NCBI GenBank assembly: GCA_030789695.1 | Contig: CM061140.1 | Coordinates: 78,926,422 to 78,990,421 of the forward strand | Reading direction: 5' to 3' | Origin: Scilla litardierei | Taxonomy: Eukaryota; Streptophyta; Magnoliopsida; Asparagales; Asparagaceae | Length of the DNA: 64,000 nucleotides | Part shown: in pieces, positions 55,692 through 64,000 of the stretch | Position numbering within the stretch: the first letter of the stretch is position 1 | Layout of the letters: each line of letters opens with the position of its first letter | Translations under genes and position numbers: made by a program | Notes under the pieces: model-generated | What the model was told of the DNA's origin: nothing | Databases searched by the model: none | What the model saw: only the letters and a program-made list of their open reading frames with translations

Positions 55692-58600
55692 ATGACGCGA
55701 CCTCCCCCATCTCGGCGAAAGGAGAGCAAGGCCCTGACGCGAGGCGACAGGGCCCGCCATCGTTGGCAAGAATGGGCGCGGGCCCGACGCGAGGAGGATC
55801 GTGAGGAAAGGGCCGGGAGGCCCTCCCCGTCCCCACCGGTCGGGAGACCGAGTGCATCCGTAACGGCGCGCAGCTCGGACGTGGCTTTGGTGGTGTCAGT
55901 GGTCATAGACACTACCATGGTACAGCGGCTGCTTGTTGACACCGGCAGCTCCTGTGACGTCCTCTTCCTGTCAACCCTGGAAAAGATGGGGCGGCGAAAA
56001 GAAGACTTACGACCTCGCTCGGGTCCCGTGGTAGGATTCACGGGTCACTCCACCCCTATCATCGGCACGATCCATCTCCCGGTAACGCTCGGAGTCGCAC
56101 CGGACTCGGTGACCCTGGCGGTGGAATTCATCGTATTGGGGATCGGGTCGGAATACAATGGGATCATCGGCCGACCCCTACTCAACGCCGTCGGCGCGGT
56201 AGTCTCGACCCTCCATCAGACTATCAAGTTCCAAACGCCAGGGGGGATGGGGCAAGTCGAAGGCGACGCGGGGAGACCGAGTACCTGCTATCAACTGGCG
56301 GAGGAAGGTCCCGAGGATCGTCTAGCCGACCGGATGGCCGCGCTCGACTTGAGGAGTGGGCCTAGGCCCGCCCCTGCGGAGGAGCAAGAGCAGATCCCGG
56401 TCACGGACATCGAGGGCCGGTTCGTCTCGATCGGGAGAGGGCTGAGCCAGGACCTGAGGGATCAGCTGATCGAATGCCTGGAGGCGAACCTGGACATCTT
56501 TGCTTGGTCACCGGAGGACATGCCCGGCGTAGACCCCCAGGTGATCGTCCACCAGATCAACGCCGACCCCAACTTCAAGCCGGTCAGGCAGAAGAAGCGT
56601 AACCTGGGCGGCGAGAAGATGAAGGCAGCTTCCGAGGAAGTGGAGCGTCTCCTTGATGCCGGCTTCATACGAGAGGTCTGGTACCCGGAGTGGCTGTCGA
56701 ACGTGGTGATGGTCAGGAAACCCAACGGGAAGTGGCGAATGTGCGTGGACTTCAGTGACCTCAACAAGGCCTGTCCCAAGGACAGCTACCCCCTGCCGCG
56801 CATCGACCACCTGGTGGACAACGCCTCGGGGTACGAGATGCTTAGCTTCATGGACGCTTACTCAGGGTACAATCAAGTCCAGATGGACCCCCGGGACGAA
56901 GAAATGACAGCCTTCACGACGGACCGGGGAACTTACTGCTACAAGAAGATGCCCTTTGGCTTGAAGAACGCAGGGGCCACCTACCAGAGAATGGTCAACA
57001 AGGTTTTTAGCTCCCAGATCGGGAGGAACCTGGAAGTCTACGTCGACGACATGCTTGTCAAGTCAAGGCGACCAGAAGACCACATCGCCGACCTGCGGGA
57101 GACCTTCGAGCGGTTGCGGCGACACCACATTCGACTCAACCCCGCGAAGTGCACGTTCGGGGTAAGATCTGGCAAATTCTTGGGATTTATGATAACTAAC
57201 CGTGGCATTGAGGCTAATCCTGACAAGATCGAGGCGCTGATCAACATGCGTGAGCCGACGACGATCAAAGAGCTGCAGAGGCTAAACGGGCGCATCGCAG
57301 CCTTGGGGCGATTCCTTTCCAAATCAGCGGAAAGATCGCTCCCCTTCTTCAAGGTCCTGAGGAAAGCGATCGCGGAACCTTCAGACAATAGGAAGACGAT
57401 ACTGTGGGACGAAGACTGCTCCAGGGCGTTCGGAGACCTCAAAGAGTATCTCCGCAGCCCGCCTCTCCTGTCCAAGCCACGGGAAGGGGAGTCGCTGAGC
57501 CTTTACCTGGCGTGCGCGGAGGAAGCGGTGAGTTCGGTGCTGATCCGGGAAGACGGTGGGGTGCAGTGGCCGGTATATTACACGAGCCGGATCTTGAAGG
57601 GGGCGGAGGTGCGATACTCGCCCATGGAGAAACTGGCGTACGCCCTCGTCCTCTCAGCGCGAAGGCTCCGACCCTATTTCCAGGCCCACACCATACTGAT
57701 CCTGACCGACTCACAACTGGAGCAGAACCTCAAGAGATTCGATCGAATGGGAAGGATGCTAAACTGGGGAGTGGAACTGAGCGAGTTCGATCTCCGATTC
57801 AAACCGCGCACGGCCATCAAAGGGCAGGCTCTGGCCGACTTCATCGCCGAGTGCACAACGGAAGGAAATGGCCCCCCAGAGGAAGAAGACCCAGCGACGG
57901 TAATTGCTCAACCCTTGTCCTTTCTTTCGGCTGACCACTTCCAGCCAGGGGATCCAGGAGCGTGGATAGTCCATGTGGATGGGTCGGCCACACAGTCAGG
58001 AGGCGGGGCTGGGATTGCAATCCGATCTCCGGAAGGGAACATTGTGGAATACGCGTTGCGGTTCGAGTTCCCAGCCACGAACAACGTGGCGGAATACGAA
58101 GCGGTGATCAACGGCCTGAGGCTGGCCCTGGAGCTCAGGGCCGAGTCCGTCCACCTCCTCAGCGACTCGAAGCTCATTGTCAACCAACTCTTGGGGAGTT
58201 ACGAGGCACGGGAGGAGGCGATGCAGAGATATCTCCATGTCGCCAGAGCGGCGATGTCCAAGTTCAAGAACGTGGAAGTCTTGCACCTCTCGCGATCAGA
58301 GAATGCGCGGGCAGATGCGTTGTCGAAGCTGGCCTCGTCCTTGCCAAAGGAGCTGGGCCGCACCATCTACGTGGAGAACCTGCAGTCCCCCAGCACGGAG
58401 GAGCACGAGGTGATGGCAATCGACCAAGAACCCACCTGGATGGACCCGATCATCCGGTACCTCACTCATGGGGAGGTGCCGACCGATGGGGACGAACGCC
58501 GAACCCTGGAGAGAAAGGCGCTCCGATACGTGATCCATGAAGGGACGCTCTACCGGAGACGCTGGACCAAGACGGATGTCCTCCCATACTTGAAGTGCAT

Positions 58601-59685
58601 CGGACCGCAGGAAGCTGACTACGTCCTACGGGAGGTTCACGAAGGGATCTGCGGGAATCACCATGGGGGCAAGATGGTCGCACAGAAGATCTTGAGGCAG
58701 GGATACTACTGGCCGACCCTGGCCCAAGATGCACCAAGCCACGTCCAAAAATTCCAAGAATGCCAGAGGTATGCCCACCACATCTCGACTCCCCCGTCAG
58801 AGCTCATCCCTATCGTGAGCCCCATCCCCTTTGCGAAATGGGGGCTCGACATCCTCGGACCGTTTAAACCGGGACGAGGGCAGCGGAAGCATCTGATTGT
58901 GGCGGTGGACTACTTCACCAAGTGGATCGAGGCCGAACCGTTGGCCACCATCACGTGGAAGAAAGCAAAAAAGCTTCGTATGGAATTCCATCATCTCCAG
59001 ATTCGGAGTGCCACAGGCCATCGTCACAGACAACGGGAAGCAGTTCGACTCCGCAGGGTTTAAAGATTTTTGCGAGGAATGGGGAATCAAGCTTCTCTTC
59101 GCCTCTGTAGCGCACCCCCAGACCAACGGAATGGCGGAAGCGGCCAACAAGTGCATCATAAAGCCCCTCCAGAAGAAAGTGAAAGACGCCGAAGGGAACT
59201 GGCCAGAAGAGCTCCCCGGGATACTCTGGTCATATCGGACGACCCACAAGGAGGCCACTGGCGAGACCCCGTTCATGCTCACCTACGGGGCCGAGGCGGT
59301 GGTGCCGGTCGAATTGGGCGAAGAATCTCTCCGCCTCAAATACTTTGACGAAGACAGGAACTCGCAGGGTCTGGGGCTCAGTCTGGAGCTCCTCGACGAG
59401 CGACGGGAGCAGGCACTGGCCACCATCATCCGCCAGAAGCAGAAGGTGGCCCGATACTACAACGCTCGGGTGCGGGGAAGAAGCTTCCACCTTGGGGACC
59501 TGGTCCTCCGGAAAGCGGGCTTCAGCACTGATACCGCTCGCAAAGGGAAGCTCGCGGCTAGATGGGAGGGGCCCTACAAAGTCGTCGAGGTCCTCGGACC
59601 CGCAGCCTACCGACTAGCCAATATGGAGGGGAGGATTCTCACTCACACTTGGAATGCGGAACATTTACGCAAGTACTTTCAATAG
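55692..59685 (+). pseudogene. pol: Tat-lineage pol with gag remnant, one frameshift in integrase
   Basis: From ATG 55692 a short Arg-rich gag-like start (MTRPPPSRRKESKALTR) runs within 70 residues into the protease (LLVDTGSSCDVLF); the rest of gag is deleted. RT follows (CVDFSDLNKACPKDSYPLPR, MPFGLKNAGATYQRMV, catalytic YVDD), then the first RNase H (LACAEEAVSSVLIRE, LTDSQL), a second archaeal-type RNase H (WIVHVDGSATQSGGGAGIAI, ATNNVAEYEAVINGL) and integrase (GLDILGPF, IVTDNGKQF, TNGMAEAANK). The frame breaks near 58966-58974 in a run of six A; one extra A explains it, and the rest reads on to 59685. The integrase zinc finger has QKFQECQ where C..C is expected, so one Cys is lost. Confidence 0.9.
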
Positions 59686-59793
59686 ATGTATCGTTTCCTA
59701 TGAAATAAATTTATTTTGAATTCATTCCTTTCCAGATAAAGCAAAAAGATATACAGAGAGGCGCATGAAGAGGCCGAGGGGCATTCCCCTCCC
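59686..59793. other. Short spacer between convergent pol and antisense gene
   Basis: This 108-bp spacer separates the integrase stop on the plus strand from the stop of the antisense gene. It contains AATAAA (about 59704) on the plus strand, a possible polyadenylation signal for neither or either transcript. Confidence 0.4.
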
Positions 59794-60501
59794 TCATTTT
59801 TCTCCGGGGGCACCGGTGGAGCCACAGGCTGGCAGCCCACTAGGGTCTTCCCCCTTACTCCGTTCGACGTCAGGGTACATCCGAAGATCCTCGAAGTTGA
59901 CCCCAGAGAGTGGGACCTTCTTTTGGATCTCGGACTGACACCGGGCGAAGCCCTTCTCGAACGCCTCCGATAAGGCGGTCTCAACAAAGGAGGTGGCATA
60001 CTCCGCCACGGCATCCTGAGCGATCCTGGCTGGATCCACCTCCTCAAGCCCACGCATCCGGGCCTCTAAGGTCTCGATCTGGCGTTGGTGCTCCGCCCTC
60101 TCCTTCTCGATCTCCCGTGATTTCTCGCCAAGTTGGGCAAGAAGGACCCTCACCTGCTCCTCCGCCGCTTCCAGACGATCGGAGAGCTCCAAGGTCTCGG
60201 AGGCAACAGCAGGGTTGGGGATCTGCTCGGCTCCTCCAGACGTGTCGGCGCCTCTCAAAAGCTCGGCGAGACGCGCCTCGGCCTCCGACTTTGCAGCCAG
60301 AGCCAAGGCTCTCTCTCGGTCCGCCTCCTCCAGGGCAGAGGACAGCTCAGTTACGCGGGAATCCAAAGACTGGACCCGCACTTCCTCTAACTGACATGCC
60401 TCCCCCTCCTCGCCGGGTGCCTCAGGGCCTCGCTCGGCATCGGATTTGGCTTTGGGAAGAGCCGCGAACTGGCGCCTCATTGAGAGGCCCACCGAGGACA
60501 A

Positions 60502-60572
60502 CTGCACCAAAGCAACGAAGGTAAGACAGCGAAAGCGGCTGGAGAAAGGGGGGACAAGCAGAGACACACTAC
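60502..60572 (-). other. Predicted intron 2 of antisense gene
   Basis: 71 bp, CAG/GTAGTG to GGTGCAG/TTG, pyrimidine-rich before the acceptor. It joins two open frames in phase 0 (AGQQ to LSSVGLS). Confidence 0.6.
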
Positions 60573-61064
60573 CTGTTGACCAGCCTGGATCACGAAGGTG
60601 GCCAAACAGTCACCTCTGACTCCGTCCAACACCACCTGATCGGGAGGGAGACAGCAGTTCTCGGCCACTCGAGCGGCGGCTCCGCGGCTCGAAAACACCG
60701 ACTCCTTCTCCCCCACTGGGAAGCGTGGACGAAGAAGACCCTCCCCTGACGAAGGAAACTCGCCAGGAGTGGAGCGGAACGCGCCAAGATACCGACTGTA
60801 GGCATCAGGGAGAGAACCGTCCGGGAGAGGTGAAGGGCCGACCCACGGCCAGGCAACCTCAACGGGGGCGGGTTGAGGTCGATCAGCAGTCGGCAGGACA
60901 TCAACCCCCTCGACCCCCTCACAGACCCTCTTGGAAGACCCCAGCAAGGGGAGAGAGGGAGATGACACCTTCTTCCTTTTTGAGCCTCCGGTCGCGGTCC
61001 CGACCCGCTGCTTCTTCCGGACCTCCAGCACATGATCCCTTCTGCGCGGATCCGGATTTGGGAC

Positions 61065-61196
61065 CTGCACGAGAGCGCTGGCGGGAGAGGGACCAAGAGG
61101 GAATCCACATGCACTCAAAGGAGAAATGAGAGACAGAGCAGAGCCCGGACGACCTCAAAGGGCGAACGCTCGGAGAAGCTTACCTAGGGGCCATAC
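61065..61196 (-). other. Predicted intron 1 of antisense gene
   Basis: 132 bp, ATG/GTATGG to CGTGCAG/GTC, joining RNLRKM to VPNPDPRRR in phase 0. An alternative donor GTAAGC at 61183 gives 119 bp but leads into a frame that stops after about 50 codons. Confidence 0.5.
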
Positions 61197-61935
61197 CATC
61201 TTACGCAAGTTGCGGTCACTAAAGAGGACGTCGATCGAGCGCTCCCTCACAGGAATCGCCAGCATGTCCTTCGCCGTCTGCTGCTCGGCGACCGTCGGCT
61301 CACCCAGATCGAGGATGACGGCACCGGCCGCCTCCCACCGAACCGGGAAGGGTACACTCGACGGGAACGTGACAAACACGTATCCCCCCTTCCAGTGTTT
61401 CAGGGAGCTCGGCAACCCCAGCACCAGGGTCATCTTCGGGCGGGCGCTGATGTAAATCCACGCCCCCGATTGGTGGTGGCTCAGGCGGTAGAACTGGGCA
61501 AAGAGGCGAAGAGAAGGCGCCACTCCCTTCAGCATGCAGACAACGATGAACCCGACGAGGAGCCCGACGGCGTTGGGGGCAGAATTGACACAGGCACACG
61601 TTGTGGGCCTGAAGGAACTCAACGATAAAAGGATGGAGCGGGAAACGAAGCCCGAAGCGGAAGCACTTCTCATATATTCCAACCTCGTTGGAGCCAGAAA
61701 AACAGATCCGCTCGTCAGCCCCAGGGGCACGAGCCGAGTAAGGCGGAAGCAGGTAGGCGGAGCGCATGCTCCCGATGGCGGTGGCACAGATCGACGAAGG
61801 CCACGACAAGACCTCTGGGGGCACCCCTGAAAGATCATCCCCGTGCTGACGAATCGCCGAAGGAGGGCCACCCGCCAGACCCGGAGCCGCGTCGCGCTCC
61901 GACCGACCCGAACCCGTGGCAGAGGAAGACGACAT

Positions 61936-62233
61936 GAGGCAGAGCTCGGGCAGAATAGGGATCAGCACAAAGGAGAAAACGACGGGATGGCGGCTCACCA
62001 ACCCCTCGGATTCTCAACTTAAGACGACCCCGCGAGCGGTGGGGATAAGCTTGCAGCTACAACGTGGCAGCATCAGAGGACCGAAGGCGCTTCGGAGCCC
62101 GCGCCTTAAAAGTATCGAACGGGCCAACTCATGATGACGACTAATAAATGAGTCGGCATCGACTGGCGAGCCTGTCAAGGTCGGCGGAAGTCACATCAGC
62201 CGAGCCGAACCGGCCAAAGCCGACCGACCCGAC
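61936..62233 (-). promoter_or_regulatory. Upstream region of antisense gene
   Basis: This is where a promoter for the antisense gene would have to lie, between its ATG and the polypurine tract. I see no clear TATA box; the assignment is by position only. Confidence 0.3.
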
Positions 62234-62246
62234 CGATGGGGGCAAT
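62234..62246 (+). other. Polypurine tract of element F
   Basis: GATGGGGGCAATT lies directly before the 3' LTR start. Confidence 0.75.
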
Positions 62247-63164
62247 TGTTACGCCTATTTGACTGAGGCCCGAAAGACCCAGGCCCAGAGACCCGACCGC
62301 CGGTCAAGAGCCCATCCGCGCACTCAGGCCCACTCGATAAGGCCCCATGGGGGACCCCCCCACATGTCGATCCGACCCGGCCCCGGTAACACGCCGGTCA
62401 CTCGCCCACTCCTGCGATAACCGCCCCCTCGATCCCGTTACCACTTAATGGCAGTTATAGGGAGGTGCGGGCATGGCGCAGGGAGCGGCGACCGGGGGGG
62501 GGGGATCGAGGGGGCACGATTGAGGGCGGGCGAGCGACGTGGGTCGGGGGCAATCACGGCGGAGGTCTATAAAGGGGCTAGGAGGACGACAGGACAAGGG
62601 ACCGCCTCTCAGGTATCTAGAACCTAAGGTACTCCATCAACGACCTAGTTCCCCCATTTCATCTCCTTCCTCCCCCGCTCGCGCCGTGAGACGCCGTTCC
62701 GATCTCCTCACGAGTCGAACCGTCTCCGCCGGGCCTCCTCTTTCAGATCTCTGTCTGACTTAGGCATCGGAGGGGATTTGGCCGGAACCAAGGTCCGGCC
62801 CCCTGACGAGTGCTCTCGTCTACGCAGGAGGGCATCAGATCCACGGGCCGAGGCTTCCCCTCCGCCCCTCGCCGACCACGCAACCAGCTGGACGATTGAT
62901 GCATCCCCTCGTCGTCCGACTGCCGAGGCCGAGCGCAACCGACCGAGGCCGAGCGTCTCGACCCGGGCCGAGGCTACCCCTCGCCCTACCAACCGCCGAG
63001 GACCCCGATTCAACCCAGTCGACACGCTCTACGTCGTCTGCTGGTCCGACTCGAGCCTCAACTGCACCAACTCGACTCGCCCGAGGGACCCAAACGGGCC
63101 CCTTGACCACGTTGACCGGGTTGTCCACGGTCAACGCTTTGTAGTGAGAAAACACTCTGAAACA
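62247..63164 (+). repeat. 3' LTR of element F
   Basis: 918 bp, TGTTACGCC to GAAACA, followed by the duplicated CTACT. About ten substitutions separate it from the 5' LTR, mostly transitions and many at CpG or CpNpG sites, plus one missing copy of the 20-bp unit and short G/C-run indels. Confidence 0.93.
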
Positions 63165-63169
63165 CTACT

Positions 63170-63536
63170 AATTACTGCTTTTCTCTATGTTTTTTTATAA
63201 AAACAATTTACCGACTATGACAAAATTTGTATGGGGGAATCTGAATTGAAGTTGGATTGGTAAGCAGGCGGACATAGGGTAGTCACAAGGATGGCAAGGC
63301 GAGAGTGCTGGTAGGATCTGCCACTGGGAGGAACATTAGCTGTCAATAGATGATCTCACTATTGAATGGTTCCCTGTTGAACCAGAAACTACTTACATAT
63401 GGGTCGAACGTGGCTACGTACCTGCATCCCCACTGCGGTTGCGACCGGCTCCTGCTTCCCTGTGAATTGTTATTGTTAGGCATGCATGATGCACCCCATA
63501 AAATCAACAATAAACATAAGCAACATGGAATGTAAG
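63170..63536 (+). other. Upstream flank of the NPF gene
   Basis: Non-repetitive-looking intergenic DNA with no open reading frame that I can support. It would be the distal promoter of the gene at 63773. Confidence 0.4.
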
Positions 63537-63559
63537 TATGCAGCTATCCATGCAGTGAC

Positions 63560-63700
63560 ACGTGGTTGGCTCATTGGTAAAGGTGTTATTTGTGGAGCTA
63601 ACGAGTTTGGAGTTTGATTCTTCGAATCATCGAAGGAAGGACCACTTTTTTTGTTCTGTTTTAATTACGCAGGAGGAGCAGGTTTTAATGAGGCTATAAA
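63560..63700 (+). mobile_element. tRNA-derived SINE
   Basis: The 5' part has RNA polymerase III boxes of a tRNA: box A TGGCTCATTGG (63567-63577) and box B GTTTGATTCTT (63612-63622), 35 nt apart. A tRNA-unrelated tail follows, with T-rich and purine-rich parts. Together with the perfect 23-nt duplications this indicates a SINE. It is not a working tRNA gene, because the acceptor stem does not pair and there is no proper anticodon arm. Its last bases, CTATAAA, join the duplicated TA to make a TATA box. Confidence 0.65.
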
Positions 63701-63702
63701 TA
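63695..63702 (+). promoter_or_regulatory. TATA box of NPF gene, formed at SINE end
   Basis: TATAAATA spans the SINE 3' end (TATAAA) and the first bases of the right target-site copy (TA). It lies 78 bp upstream of the ATG at 63773, a normal distance for a start site near 63725-63730. The left copy of the target site is preceded by 'tgtaag', so the unoccupied site had no such box here. Confidence 0.55.
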
Positions 63703-63772
63703 TGCAGCTATCCATGCAGTGACCTTCATTGGCTCCGTTCACAGCTGCTTCAGTAGGGGAAGAAGAAAAGCA

Positions 63773-64000
63773 ATGGCCGAGGATGGAAGAGAGAAGAAGA
63801 AAAGAGAGCTTGGGGGTCTCAAGACCATGCCATTTATACTAGGTGAGCTATGAAACATTACTATACACCATGCCATTTATAACGTGTAGTTCTGGCTAGT
63901 ATGATTTGATTCAACTCAAAAATAGGAATCAGGCCTTGTGTCATTTTTCACAACAGCCATGCATATCCCCTTTCTTGCAGGAAATGAAATCTGCGACAAA
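63773..64000 (+). CDS. NRT1/PTR family (NPF) transporter, NPF3-like, first exons
   Basis: Exon 1 (63773-63842) starts in a good context (GCAATGGCC) and encodes MAEDGREKKKRELGGLKTMP and FIL. An intron of 138 bp (63843-63980, GTGAGC to TTGCAG) follows, and exon 2 begins with GNEICDK and runs off the window. The string GGLKTMPFILGNEICDK matches the conserved N-terminus of plant proton-coupled nitrate/peptide/hormone transporters; GGL.TMPFI..NEIC.K is closest to the NPF3 group. These are 12-helix plasma- or organelle-membrane proteins of about 580-600 residues; only the cytosolic N-terminus is seen. It is the only ordinary host gene in the window. Substrate cannot be told. Confidence 0.8.

Larger units (their letters stand above)
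59794..61935 (-). pseudogene. Antisense gene of Tat element, three exons, one frameshift
   Basis: Tat elements often carry an antisense frame here (the 'putative gypsy-type transposon' family). Exon 1 from ATG 61935 (MSSSSATGSGRSERD) holds the family core, GIYEKCFRFGLRFPLHPFIV and EFLQAHNVCLCQFCP, then after a break in a five-C run near 61578-61582 NAVGLLVGFIVVCMLKGVAP, WIYISARP and VLFSDRNLRKM. An intron (61196-61065, GTATGG to TGCAG) leads in phase to exon 2 (61064-60573, basic RKKQRVGTATGGSKRKKV). A second intron (60572-60502, GTAGTG to GTGCAG), also phase 0, leads to exon 3 (60501-59794), a long coiled-coil. Its role is unknown; the basic stretch suggests the nucleus. A stronger-looking donor at 61183 (GTAAGC) would break the frame. 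Confidence 0.72.
54701..63164 (+). mobile_element. Complete Tat-lineage Ty3/Gypsy retrotransposon F
   Basis: An 8.46-kb element with two similar LTRs (936 and 918 bp) starting TGTTACGCC and ending GAAACA. It has a perfect 5-bp target-site duplication CTACT (54696-54700 and 63165-63169), a primer site TGGCGCCGTCTGTGGGAA, a polypurine tract, PR-RT-RNase H-second RNase H-integrase, and an antisense gene between integrase and the 3' LTR. The second RNase H and the antisense gene identify the Tat clade. By eye the LTRs differ at about ten positions plus a 20-bp repeat-copy difference, so the insertion is fairly recent. Most of gag is missing. Confidence 0.92.
63537..63723 (+). repeat. Target-site duplications flanking a SINE
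   Basis: Two identical 23-nt copies, 63537-63559 and 63701-63723 (both start 'tatgcagctatcc'), bracket 141 bp. Long perfect duplications of this kind are made by LINE-type target-primed insertion. Confidence 0.75.

Noticed and set aside
55160..56041. 293-codon minus-strand frame over the LTR and protease of element F
   Set aside because: A G+C-rich shadow of the LTR and the coding strand, with no recognisable domain.
61065..61183. The GTAAGC donor at 61183 for intron 1 of the antisense gene
   Set aside because: It looks stronger than GTATGG but puts exon 2 into a frame that stops after about 50 codons, whereas the donor at 61196 keeps the long basic frame and the next exon in phase.
63560..63635. 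A functional tRNA gene
   Set aside because: Boxes A and B are present, but the acceptor arms do not pair and there is no acceptable anticodon stem. The flanking duplications show a SINE.

Overview
The window is plant nuclear DNA. It is almost entirely nested transposable elements, with the first exons of one ordinary host gene at the right edge. The plant assignment rests on Athila-type and Tat-type Ty3/Gypsy retrotransposons with tRNA-Asp-like primer sites, a Copia remnant, Helitrons carrying pieces of plant genes (a U2AF65-like splicing factor, a plasma-membrane H+-ATPase and an E2 ubiquitin-conjugating enzyme), and the start of an NRT1/PTR (NPF) transporter gene. I cannot name the species. 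Two runs of exactly 500 N (21050-21549 and 46341-46840) mark scaffold joins, so the window is three contigs.

Left part (1-21049). A forward Athila element (A) supplies the end of its ORF1, a long noncoding 3' region, a polypurine tract and a 3' LTR (4160 to about 5971). It abuts a reverse-strand Athila element (B, about 5984-14652). B has a chimeric 3' LTR, a truncated ORF1, an internal promoter-like module, a decayed RT-RNase H-integrase gene and no gag or protease. Right of B is a decayed reverse-strand Copia element, split by a probable solo LTR, and then the 3' LTR of a third Athila element (C).

Middle part (21550-46340). Positions 21550-32566 repeat 10019-21049 almost base for base. Because the two copies meet exactly at a gap, this may be an unmerged contig overlap or two haplotypes rather than a real tandem duplication. 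A 10.1 kb Helitron (32911-43055) follows, without recognisable Rep/helicase genes but with several host gene fragments that keep their introns. A (TA)n tract and the 5' end of a second, related Helitron come next.

Right part (46841-64000). A reverse-strand Athila element (D, up to 53798) keeps gag, protease and ORF1 but has lost RT and integrase, which makes it complementary to B. A complete Tat-lineage element (F, 54701-63164) follows, with a perfect CTACT target-site duplication, similar LTRs, a nearly whole pol and a spliced-looking antisense gene. About 600 bp beyond it, an NPF transporter gene begins at 63773. A tRNA-derived SINE lies just upstream and appears to have supplied its TATA box.

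The most interesting structures are an array of five hairpins with one constant 14-nt loop and changing, complementary stems in the LTR of A; a comparable covarying hairpin in the LTRs of B, C and D; an LTR-like promoter module placed 445-446 bp upstream of ORF1 in both B and D; the three-exon antisense gene in F; and the SINE-built promoter of the NPF gene.
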